The notes beneath the pieces were generated by a model that saw only the letters and a list, made by a program, of their open reading frames with translations, was not told the DNA's origin and searched no databases. Below are positions 1-11,067 of a DNA stretch of 64,000 bases, in pieces. The stretch lies in NCBI GenBank assembly GCA_964023205.1, contig OZ026835.1, forward strand, positions 1,111,501 to 1,175,500. Direction: 5' to 3'. Source of the stretch: Lutraria lutraria. Its lineage: Eukaryota > Mollusca > Bivalvia > Venerida > Mactridae. The position numbers and the translations under genes were made by a program. The first letter of the stretch is position 1. The number at the start of each line of letters is the position of its first letter.

Positions 1-3000
1 ATGATGTCAGTATAGGTGCGCAGTATTTCTACCAGTGGAATGTGGTATTTTTCATGCATCCAGTATATACTATTTGGAGTATGTATACCAATAGGTATGT
101 GCGATGTGATTAATACCTGATAATATAAATGATCTTCAACCGCATCAAATTGTAAAATTAGATAATAAGAATCTGACAAAATGTGCAAAATATAAAAAAA
201 TGCAAACACAAAATGAACTACTAGTATATGCTTTCAATATCAGAACAATATTCGATGAAATAGCATCTTCGTATGTAAACAACTGTCACGGCAACATACT
301 GGTACAATCACATAACAAACGTAAAAAACATATGCAGGCGTACAGGTACGGGCTTTCGCAAACGCGGTGAGGTACAAAATCGTTTAATGCAATTACATCA
401 GTGTTAATAATGTGTTGAACTAACCTTGTCGTTGTTTGTTTTGGCTTGAAGCAATGTAGTGTTCAACCATTGTAACTGGTCGGCAGGATCTGATTCATTC
501 AATATTGCTTTGTTTGACGTATAATATAGGTTTGTATTTAAGGCGACAATACGCAAACCATGCTCTGTTTTGATTGTGTAATATCCACCTGAAGTGTGTA
601 ACATAAAATATCCGCTTGTATAATATCACATGTTTCTTGCATAGCAATTATACAAATCTTTTTCATGCAGTACTCTTGTGTGGATTGTTTGAACAATAAT
701 TTAAGACCAGGAATGCGAGACATGTGACCTATGGACCAGCAAGTCCTCTGATTTCACACTAGGAGGTAATACAAACAGTTAGGGATAGACAATCTTATGT
801 TGTAAATTACATAAAGTGCTTATAAAACTTAATTATTACTATAAATCAATACACTTGACAACGGTGATTTTACTAGGGGCTTGCTCGATAGGGCGGTCAC
901 AACTGAAACAGAATTCAATTCCGACTCTACCAAAGATTCGTCCAAACGAGCGAGGTCATGGTCGGAACTGAATCGAAAGTTATTAATGACATCCAAGATA
1001 TTCATTTTCGACTAAGTTCTTGACAGTCATTTTGATGATAATTCCGAAGACAGTTCTTTTGCAGCAGTACTTTTGTCTGCTGTCGCTGCCGCTGTGCAAG
1101 TAACAGAAAAATCGCATTTGAACGGCAGTTAATCTGTATGTGAAGGTCTGTTCACTGTGTAGTAGATTATATACGGAATAAATTATACAGGGCATTTAAA
1201 AGAGGGACATCAAACTTACCAAAAGAGAGAAAAACAGTATCAAAAGTAACACAATATAGTATTTTCTAATACAAACAAATAAAGAAATAATTATAGACTT
1301 GTGTTTGCAAGTATCAATGAAATGAATATAAAAAAATAACTTTTTGCAGAGCAATTTGCCGTTGGAAATGTGTAAATAAGAATAAATAGGGGATAATTGT
1401 TTCTTCAGTGAAAGATCGAGATATATTTCACTGCGAGTGAGCATCAAAAGTGATACTTTCACTTGTGGCGCATGTTATCTCCAATTTTCCCGCGATTTTG
1501 GTCTATCTGATATACACTTTTTATTACCGATTCCGCTCACACCACCTGTTGCACTGGAACAGGCAGAACTCGGTCGGAACTCTGTTCCGAGGCATTCGAT
1601 GGGGTTCTTCCAGTTCTAATATCTAGAATTCCCAATCGAGCACGCCCTAGGTGTCAAGTCTACAGATACGAATCTAACCGTGACCAGACAGGATTAGCCT
1701 AATAAGGGACAATAAAACAAATATCAGACATTCTGTGGCTTTTGGGTGCAGCTGTTCAACGCCGTTTAGTGTTAAATGAATATATGACTAATCGAATGAA
1801 TGTTTTGTCCTTTTCGAATGATTCTGTCTGTTGGTGGGTATTTTCTATTGGTGGGATTTTTGTGCTACTTGGAGATGGTGGAATCTTACTTTGTGGTTGT
1901 TTATAAGAACCCCTTTTTATCTATACTGGTGAAGCAAATATTTGTAGAAACAGTTGTTTAATTGTCTTAATCTATGATAAGAATTAAGCTTAAACCCAAT
2001 GTTTACCTTTTCTAAAACTGTTTTTCTGTGATTGGTCGTTAACCCAGTCATCCCATCTGATCCACGAATCATTATACAACATATTATTACTTGGAGGAAA
2101 TTGATTGGCTGGCCAGTAGTCATGGTTACCAAACGTCGCATAGACGGGAACATCCGGTAATACATTCCGTATAATATCGGTAGCATTATCTAACACATCT
2201 GCATTTACAGTATAGTTAAGGTCTTTATCTTTACCATGCAGAATTGTATCACTTCCATGAAATAAAGAACATATGAAGGTCAAGCGCAAGGTGTTCAAAA
2301 CATTTTGAATACATTCAAAAACCGTAAATACATGTCCATATTGACCACAAAATATATTAAAAGAATCTGGTGTATTTTTAATGATTATTCATAAATCTGC
2401 ATGTTTATATAGTATACCCAGTCCAGAGAACGAAGTCCACATTTGGTTTTATCCTGGCCATGGCATTGACACTGCTGTTTACGAGAGACCATGGTGAGTC
2501 ACACCAGAAGTCTCCATACTTTCCCGGGTTTTTCGGTAAATTGGCGCGGTTACAAGATAATTGAAGATCGTGGTAGGTAAAGTCATAGTGAAAATCTGTT
2601 ATGTGCCAGAAATACCCTGAAATGAGAATAGTTTTGTTATGAATACATGTATGTAAAAATTAAGTCGGAATGCCTAGCTCTGATTCATGTTTTAATCATT
2701 TAATATATTTTTTTATATCATGTTTATTTAGTCGCAGTTTTTGTCATAAAAATAGTCGTGTTCACATTACCACACATACCCTATTTTCCAAAACAGTTAA
2801 GTTTCTATATTTGAACGATTATGGTACCTCCAAAGTATGAAATGCATGTATAGAAAAAATGGAAACGTTTGACCTTCATATCCAATTTTTTCGTGGTCTT
2901 TTTAACCTTATCAAAAGTACGTATTTTATGGACATGTATATTCGTATGCATGCGTTTTAGTCAGGCAGCCTGACAAGCGGTCAAATAGTTTTCAATTTTC

Positions 3001-5334
3001 AAGCTGGTTACAAACCTATTCAAAAACCTGTCTACGAGGAGTGAGTCATATTTGGCAGACAAACGTTACCACGTGTAAGATACTCATGTCATGCGTACAA
3101 CATCAGCAGTCACGTGATAAAAAACGTCTTACGAAGTATAATATTTTATACTGTAATGTAGTCTCTACATCACATGACCATGCATTCCTTCTAATCTGCA
3201 CGTGCTTTCCGGGAACCTTGCTTTCGTTGTAGTGTTCCCTAACTTTAAACGTTTTGACATCTTTTACAAGGAAAGCCGGAACCCACGCTTATTTTCGTCA
3301 CTACCGACAATCGAAAAGGTGGCGAGTTCACTACCTTGGAGTATTTTATACACTCCATAAGGGAAAAATGAAGATTTTTCTTTCGTTTGCGTTGTTTCAT
3401 GGGTGAAATTGAAATATAACGTCTGTAAACGTATAAAATGTGTAAAATAAGTGTATTCTGTGGGCACGTGATCGCGAAAATATTGTTGCAAAATATTGTA
3501 CGTTATTTTACTTTTGTAGACTATGATTATCTGTTCATCCTTTAAGAATACAAATAGGCCTATAATTTCACCAGAAGAGAGATATTGTTTATGTAGTGGT
3601 AAACGTGATATAGCAGATGAGTATTATTTATTTGTATTTGTTCTTGTTTTGTTATTTCTAGGAGAAAGTATTTGCATAAAACTATATATGAAAATCCATC
3701 AATGTTTAAATTCACTAATTATTTGAAATCATTGAACAGAAAATAATTTATTAATTTGTCTGTGCGTAAAAAATAAGCTCTCGCAATAAGAAATTCAATT
3801 TTGAATATTAACAATTGCGAGTTTCTTTTATGTTCATCCTCATTGTATATATATCATGGCTTTGTGAGTTTCACTCACATATGCATAAAATGACCATAAT
3901 CTGTGTAAATATTCATTTGATGTATACTTGTGTGTATTTTTCTGATGTATACTATGTACTTTGTACACATCTGAATAAAATATCTTTTCTGTTCTGATCT
4001 CTTCTGTATTGTATTTTAATGCAAATTGTATTATACATTAAATTGTACCGTCGCGTCTATTGTATCTTCATGTACAATGTATCTGTATGTACTCGGTGAT
4101 CTTACAGTCTGTATTTATATAATAATAGAAACATGCTCTTGATAAGGAAATACATATGATGACTGCATTAAACCTTAAAATTGATGATTAACCGGAACTT
4201 AATCATTCAAGCAACTACAGCTATTCCTCAACAATTTCAATTATCAGCTTTTTACTTACAACATTTTAAGATTTGTTATCTTTTTATTCATGTATATACG
4301 TTTTCTAAGTCGAAACTACTTGAGAGAGTTTCAATAAATATCCTGCGGCTATTAGTAAATGAATGATACTTCATTCCATACATGTTTCGTACTATTTGTA
4401 CGCTATTTATAAAAAGTGCGTTCATCTACCACTCTGGTTACATTTAAATTGTCGTTTATTTCACACGTAACTAATTAATTATTCTAATTTAAATTTTGGA
4501 TTATTGTACTATTTACAACAGCTCGTAATAATCATATTTTTTTATTATTATTTCTTAAGCCAGTTAATAGACAGATACAAAGATGATATAAAAAGTACTT
4601 CTTGTTATATGTTGAATTTCAGAAAGTAGGATTTAGCTTTAATTTATCTCCTGTGTTTCTCAAGTATTTAAATCTTATACATGTGACAAAGGTGGTGAAG
4701 AATGTAATTGAAACATTTTATTCAGCAGTTTATCAACATTTAAATTTTTAGTATAACAGCATTTCAGTCATTTTGAAATAAACAAAGGCGTGCTAATCTT
4801 AACTGAAGTGTATTTGCGAATGTCCCCGTTGTCATGGATATCATAGTGACACACTTAGATATAAAATAAATTTGTCATAAAATATTCCGATTTGAGAAGG
4901 ATTGTAAAGTCATGTGATATTTTAATCTAAGTTGAGTAGTTTATTTCGCCTGCATTAGAATTACAGTACAACCTCTTCAGATTGGCCCTCTTCTGAGCAA
5001 CAACCTCATTTCAACAACAGCATGATTTTCCTCATTGAACGACTTAACTATTAATTGAACGTCTCTAGAGCAACAACAACTTAATGTGTGTCCTGAACTA
5101 TGTATTGCAGTAACCGCTAGTCTTGAAGTTTTACTGTTAAATATTCACCTGTTTAACAAGCTGGTGTCACAAATGTATCAAAAACGATGTGACATAAAGC
5201 TCTTTAATTGACAAATCAAAATAAAAAATACAGCATTTTTCTTAATTATCAAATAAAGTACCTGTGTCAGCTACCACTGCCTTTGTAATAAACACCAGAA
5301 ACAAATATTTGCTAAATAATCCTAACAATGCCAT
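1..5334 (-). CDS. Acid sphingomyelinase-like phosphodiesterase, tandem copy A (3' end off window)
   Basis: Secreted or surface metallophosphoesterase of the SMPDL3A/B family, expected to hydrolyse phosphodiester or nucleotide substrates outside the cell. Exons read on the minus strand: 5334-5262 (start, signal peptide beginning MALLGLFSKY), 2616-2418, 2251-2007, 588-425 and 116 to before position 1. Exons 1-4 have exactly the same lengths (73, 199, 245, 164 nt) and phases as copy B. Metal-site motifs seen: DFH in exon 2, the WTG-D junction between exons 2 and 3, and GNHD in exon 3. The GHDH motif and the C-terminal exon lie beyond the window edge. No stop or frameshift is present in the visible exons, so the copy looks functional. 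Intron 3 is about 1.1 kb longer than in copy B, and a 2-kb element sits upstream of exon 1. Family call is confident; A versus B subtype is not resolvable. Confidence 0.85.
873..1650. mobile_element. hAT-like non-autonomous element in intron 3 of copy A
   Basis: The ends are an imperfect inverted repeat: CTAGGGGCTTGCTCGATAGGG at the left, and on the opposite strand at the right CTAGGGCGTGCTCGATTGGG. The block falls in intron 3 of the phosphodiesterase copy A, which is 1418 nt against 311 nt in copy B; copy B lacks this block. No transposase ORF is visible. Termini of this style are common in hAT MITEs, but I could not define a clean 8-bp target duplication. Confidence 0.5.
4962..5085 (+). mobile_element. 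Pogo-like MITE copy (3' truncated)
   Basis: Begins TACAGTACAACCTCTTCAG and continues with 'gagcaacaacctc' and 'caacaacagcatgattttc', matching the first two thirds of the family whose full copy is at 10598-10775. It lies in intron 1 of phosphodiesterase copy A. Confidence 0.7.
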
Positions 5335-5493
5335 GCTTCACCACGAAACAACTTGTCTTCTCTCCGCAGTTGTGGCCATAAATGGCTTAAGTAGTTTAAC
5401 TGTCAATAATGATATTTATCATCTGCAGATAACTTGCTGTATACATTATCTGTGTATCACTGAAAACATATTCATGCGTAAAAGTAAATGGCC

Positions 5494-7532
5494 CATTCTC
5501 ACACAACTTGGGCAATTGTCAGGATACATATAAACTACTGATTTCCAAAATTTTACCAGCAACATATTAACAGTTTTTGAGATTCGGATGCTTAATTGGT
5601 CTTGTTGCTGTATTTTTTACCGCATTTTTAAACAGTACCCATGATAGTTCGATGTTATATAACCATGAATTGGTATAACTTTTGTACAAGTAATCAATAA
5701 ATATCTGTGCAAAATAGGATAAAATATTATATAAGCTCGCGATTTCCCCCCTTGAGTGAGGAAAACATGGACTATGTCATGCTTTTTGAAAATATATTGA
5801 TAATTTTTACTTCAGTTTTGAGAAACTTTGTATTAAGTTGTGAATAAAACACTTTATAGAAGATAAATGTATTTGAACAATTTAATCGAAACAAGTATAT
5901 GCTTACGATGGTAAAAGCGAATATATTACTCGTCAGACAAACTGATTGAACTTATCACACGAATGAAATGTTGTCCCGTTGATTATTCAAGAGTTGTCCC
6001 GTAGATTATAATTCTTTGCGAATTGGACTTCTCCATAATGCAAATACGAATATGCATGGTTGCGAATATAATAGTATATGCATCAGTTCGATAACTAACC
6101 AACATGGCTGAAAATTCATAGATTTGTTGTACGTAATCAACGGGACAACTCTTGAATAATCAACGGGACAACTGCATTTCTCCGTTCCACTTAAATGTGT
6201 TATCAGTTTTGCTCGATATGTTACGGGGATACTTAAGACACTGCAAAATACTTATATACATCTTTTTTTATACTTAAAGTGCAGTTTGTATTGAACAATT
6301 ATATTTTACAAAGATGTAAATACTGACCTACATCGAATATAATTGCACGCTAAATGCGCTCTACACATCTAATCAGAGATTATTACATCAAATTTACTTT
6401 TATGTTTGAATTCTGCATGCTGTCCGAACATATTTAGAAATAAATAAATGTACATAAATACTAAACAAATTGTTACTGTTATTATCAAAATGTTAGTCCA
6501 ATAGAAAATCAACAGGACAATAACTACGTAATCAACGAGGCCTTCACTACATAGCACAGAAAACGTCTATGAAACTTTATAAAAGAGGTCAGTGGCTTGA
6601 AAACGATATAATAATATGTCAACAAGCAAAATCAGTAACAGCTTATAAATTATAAGCTATTCGTCACTTTAGACGGTATCAACCCTTACACGCCTCAAAA
6701 ACGAAGTTTAGGCGGATGTGTTTTTACCCGTTTTTTTCTGAAATCGATGGCAGACGACAATTATAAACATATGGTTGACGTTTTGAAGCATATATGAGCC
6801 CAAATGTATATTATAGCGGCAAGAATGTGCAAGATTTAGTCCTATCCTGACAGTGTGTGTCCCGTTGCTTACGTCCCGTTGCTTATGTTAATTTCAAATT
6901 TCTAGATAATCGAATATTTTTACACTATGAAGAAAAGTTTCTGCAATACCTTGGTGGGAAATATAGCTCGTCATGTTAAGCTTTAATACCATCTTTATAT
7001 GTATGTATATGCATTTCAATTCAGTTTTTGCTACGGACTCGTTGATTATCGTATCAAAATTACGGTAGTAAATTCGGATTCCATGACCTATCTTTTGTTC
7101 TCGTATAATACGTAGATACAAATTGAAACCAACATTCATTTTATTACATTTTACGAATTCAAAAAGCGAAATATCTATGTCAAAAGTTAATTGATAGATT
7201 TTTAAAACAACAAATAGTTCAGCTGGCTGGCACTCATTACTAACTACGAAATATACTCGGTACTGTGCTGGAATTATGTCGTAGCTGTTTTAAAGGATGG
7301 ATTTTATATTGTATTATATACCTGGAGACACAGCATTTTAGACGCCCCTGCATAACTATTCCTTCTTAATATAGACCAAAACAGCTATTTATTCACCAAA
7401 ATGTAAGCTCATTTTTAAGTATTCATATTAATTGTTCTCAAGAAACAAAGTGTAAACTTTTTTTCCTTTTCATTGAAAATCGTCATCATTTTCTATACTG
7501 AGGACATCAATTGTCTAAGTTGTGTGAGAATG
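5494..7532. mobile_element. 2.04-kb terminal-inverted-repeat element upstream of copy A
   Basis: The left end 5494-5518 and right end 7508-7532 are inverted repeats matching at 23 of 25 bases (cattctcacacaactt then caattg). The homologous site upstream of copy B (about 19041-19060) is empty: there 'cgtaaaagtaaaatagtccatcg' type sequence is continuous, whereas copy A has 'agtaaat' at the left and 'agtgaaat' at the right of the insert, a likely 7-8 bp target duplication. No long ORF is present, so the element is non-autonomous. An 8-bp duplication would suggest hAT, but the superfamily is not established. Confidence 0.7.
5970..6172. repeat. Long inverted repeat nested in the 2-kb element
   Basis: Arms 5970-6008 and 6134-6172 are 39 nt each and are reverse complements with one mismatch. 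Each arm itself contains two copies of a 'gttgtcccgttgatta' motif separated by 'ttcaaga'. Related 'gtcccgttgctta' repeats occur at about 6857-6888 and an 'acgtaatcaacgagg' half at about 6524-6541. It may be a nested MITE or subterminal repeats of the larger element. Confidence 0.75.
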
Positions 7533-8879
7533 AGTGAAATATAACTTCATCGTCGGGTTTCACTTGCAATAGAAATCTACGAATATAAAAAATAAATTGT
7601 AAGTTAACAAATATGTACATGCAATTGATAAGAAGCATGTAAATATTGTCATAAAACATATAGTTTAATGCTTAACATTTTATGGGTTTATGCTCCGTAA
7701 ATTTCAGCGTTGGAGTCACGTGACGCAGAATAGAAACGAAATGGCGAAAAAAACTTAAACAAGGAATTTAATATCGGATAGCCGTTGGTTTAGATGTTTT
7801 TAATTGAATCCTGTATTATATTACTTCTGACTTCTTCCGATCACATTTCGTTTAAATGTGTTATCATTGTTTCAATATATGTGTAAGTAAAACCTCGCTT
7901 GTCACATTAAAATAGAACATTAATGTAATCAAAATTCCCTTTGATAATTAATATAGAAATAAGCTCAATGTACCGTGCCTGACATATCTAAGATGATTAC
8001 ACATTGACCTGTAAACTTTAATATGATGAAGTAATAAATGTTTATAGAGAACAGAAAAGCTTAGAGCACACAATATAATGTAATCTCTTGTTCACTCTGT
8101 TGCTCATGTCCGCTCTGTTGCACCTGTCCGCTCTGTTGCACATGGACCCTAGGATATCACGATCAAACAAATACAACATGGTTAAAAGAAATAACTATTT
8201 GTTCAGTTATCATACTGTATACATTCTTACCTGTGGAATGGATAAGTTTTAAACAAGATGCCCAGTCAATTTAATTTAAACAACATGCTCAGCCAATTTA
8301 ATTTTGTTGTTGGTTTCTTTGAATTAATCAACATATAAGATCGTCATGTTTCCTGGAACCAGTGTTCCTGGTTTACTCACCATCTCTTATAAGTTTTATG
8401 TTCAACATATTAGCAAATTGTACCATTGATACAAAATATGGCCAAACTGAACGCTACTCGCCATGGTAGTTTCTTTTGGTACATATAAGGATATCTCAAG
8501 TACACCGCCTGTATTTTAACATTAATTATCGTATGATTAACAAAATATACATTTTAACAAAATTACGTGGTCAGCATATTGCCGTCATAAGAACAAATTG
8601 TTGATCAAGTTGATAATGCGTTGTCTATGACATATAATTATTAAAATATTTTTGACACCATTTCACAATCAAGTACGATTGAATGAATGATATTTTATGT
8701 AAATACATGTATATTAAATGTCAGGGGTAGATTGTTCTAGTGGAATGCTGTCCTGGGTGAGAAAAACTTGTAGTGATCTGTGTTGGCAGTGAATTTTCAC
8801 TAAATGGTTTGTAATTGTGTAGTGGAGGGACAGCCAACTGTCAATGCGTCTGAGGTATAGGCGCCTCATAAGCAGAGAT

Positions 8880-10560
8880 TAAAGCATATACGTTACAATG
8901 GACGTTTGTAGATAGTCGTCCTCGATCCATCGAGCTGCCCTTCTTTGTACAGCTGTGATTTGATTGATATAAACGCTGGACTTAAGGGCTTCGGAATTGA
9001 CTCTGATCTTTCTTCACAAAAATCCTAATGTCTGATTTGCCTTTTTCAGTTGACCTGGTTATATGTTCCTCCCACTATAGGTCATTTGAGATGTCCATGC
9101 CTAGGAACCTAGGTGACAGATTGAAATAGGACACCATGCAGATAATATTAGGTAAGATAGAGATGTTTCCTTTTGGTGACCTGGCATCTAGAGAGGGAAA
9201 TTCCATATCCCACTCGAATTCTCATTTTTTCTAGTGTCTTAGATCATTTTGCAGTGTGACCGATTCATTGGCAGACGTTTGGGACATGTATACTTATGTG
9301 CCGTCTGCAAATAGGCGGAACTTGGATTTTATGTTAAGTGGGAGGTCTTTAATGCAGGCTTAGAAGAGGATGGGTCCTAGCACAGATCCCTGGGGAACAG
9401 GACAGCTGCAATATTTCTTACGCCATTCCTGTCCCGTCCGAGTTATATTATGACAACAGACGACTGGAGTCGATTATCTTGAAATTTTTTGACCCGTTTT
9501 AAAGTTAGACCTCTGACTCCATATGAATGCAATTTAGTTCGACTTTCTCGTGGCTGACCTTGCAGAAGGCCTTAATGAAGATCTACTGATTTTTATTATA
9601 GGTGAAGGTTACTAGGTCGTTTACAAGCATGATGAATTGGGGTTTCACATGACCTTTTCTCTAGAAACTCGTGTTGTAAGTGGTTCAAGATGTTATGGTG
9701 TGTGAAGTGTTACAATATAGATGAGAAGACAATATATTCAAGTACTTTACACAGACCACAAGCCAATGGATTTTGGACTAAAGACCGATTGAAGTTGATG
9801 ACTTAGGACTGTGTCTTTTTCTTTGCTTTTTATCATAGTGAACCTATTTTGGGCTTTTAAGGGAGGATTGGTGACGATTCTGCCTTAGAGTGTTTTAAGA
9901 GGGAGGATAACCTTTTATTATTTGGCCTGCTATTATGTGGGGAATCAGTATTGTTTATGCTTAGGATTTCTTCTATATATTTGTTGCCATCCCCTCTGAC
10001 CTTTTTCCGCTCTAGATGTTTAAGATCTAAGAATTTCTTACGGTCAGAAGACTCGTTTGATTTTCTAGCGATATTGAAGGACCTTTCACGTCTTCTGATG
10101 AGCCTTGTAAAGCTTTGATTGACTTGATCCCAGGCGGGGGCGGGTTCAATTGGATGACATTTTTAGGGATATATTTATCTTCTGCTTGACTATTCAGTTT
10201 TGCAGAAGTCTCCACATAATTCTTCGACATTTATTTTCTCAAATCTTATGATAAGTGATTATTTCAATTGCGGTTAGCTTTCTTATACAGAGGAATGATC
10301 CTAGGCTTTTGATAACAATTTTATTGCAGTTCTATTTACTAAAGACCTCAACAATATTATGATCACTGATGCCTGGGAGGATATTGATATGATTTACAAT
10401 GGATGGAACAGGTCTAAGACATTGCTTTCACGAGTTGGAAGATTTACCATCTGTGTGAGGTTGGAGTCATTGAAATCTTCGATTATTTCTTTATAGAAAG
10501 TTGGATGTTTGCACTCTGGAGATGGGTTCCATCTTAGGTAGTTCTTTACCTCATTCATTT
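8880..10560 (-). mobile_element. Decayed CR1/jockey-type LINE (reverse transcriptase pseudogene)
   Basis: Read on the minus strand, broken frames carry hallmarks of a non-LTR reverse transcriptase: PQGSVLGPILF followed by INDLPLNIKSKFRLFAD at about 9430-9290, and the C-terminal QITAVQRRAARWIEDDY at about 8980-8910. Upstream fragments (10230-9900) resemble the region preceding the polymerase. Many stops and frameshifts are present, so it is dead. It fills much of the gap between the two phosphodiesterase copies. Confidence 0.8.
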
Positions 10561-10597
10561 CCAGAATCAGACATCATATTTTTACCACTTTACATTG

Positions 10598-10775
10598 TAC
10601 AGTACAACCTCTCCAGAGCGACCCTCTCTTGAGCAACAACCTCCCTGCAACAACAGCATGATTTCCCCACTGCAAGATTTAACTATAAATTTAACCTCTC
10701 TATACTAACAACCTCTCAACAACAACATCATTTTGCTACTCCCAAATGCTGTTGCTTTGGAGAGATTGCACAGTA
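10598..10775 (+). mobile_element. Pogo-like MITE, full-length copy
   Basis: A 178-bp element with ends TACAGTACAACCTCTCCAGAG and, on the opposite strand, TACTGTGCAATCTCTCCAAAG. The interior carries iterated 'caacaac' and 'aacctctc' motifs. TA at both ends with CAGT-CAACCTCTC termini resembles pogo/Tigger (Tc1/mariner) elements. It lies just downstream of copy B. Confidence 0.75.
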
Positions 10776-10832
10776 CCGATATCGAGCCATTAACAACTGA
10801 CATGAAGTAGATATTAAATAAAAGTAGTTCAT

Positions 10833-10838
10833 TTTATT
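10833..10838 (-). terminator. Candidate poly(A) signal for copy B
   Basis: AATAAA on the minus strand about 230 nt beyond the stop codon of phosphodiesterase copy B. It is the nearest canonical signal found by eye; transcript data are needed to confirm use. Confidence 0.45.
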
Positions 10839-11067
10839 CATACGAAGCCATGTGTACATGCAAAAAGAATAGAAAACCACAAATCAGATATACTCGTTTA
10901 TAAGAATAGTCGGATTAAAACTTCCCTAACAAGTTTGATAACTCAGTAAGTCTATGACATAAGTTACAGCAGTATTATGTCCCTAAATGCTGTATTCTTA
11001 TTACCTGTACTAGTAATATTGTGTAGCAAAATGGGAAACAAAATCATCGGAAGCAAAGTGTCATAAA

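Larger units (their letters stand above)
5335..8660. other. Upstream region of copy A (duplicated block)
   Basis: Apart from the 2-kb insertion, this stretch aligns by eye with the DNA upstream of copy B: 5335-5490 matches 18900-19060, and 7590-8430 matches 19130-19700 plus 20400-20715. A shared block reads 'tcacgtgac...gaaatggcg' here (7718-7746) and 'tcacgtgac...aaaatggcg' in copy B (19243-19275); it may be a promoter or E-box region. A 17-18 bp tandem repeat 'tccgctctgttgcac' occurs three times at 8090-8142. No gene is seen. Confidence 0.55.

Noticed and set aside
3041..4366. Several 60-75 codon ORFs in intron 1 of copy A
   Set aside because: Not conserved in the aligned intron of copy B; no domain.
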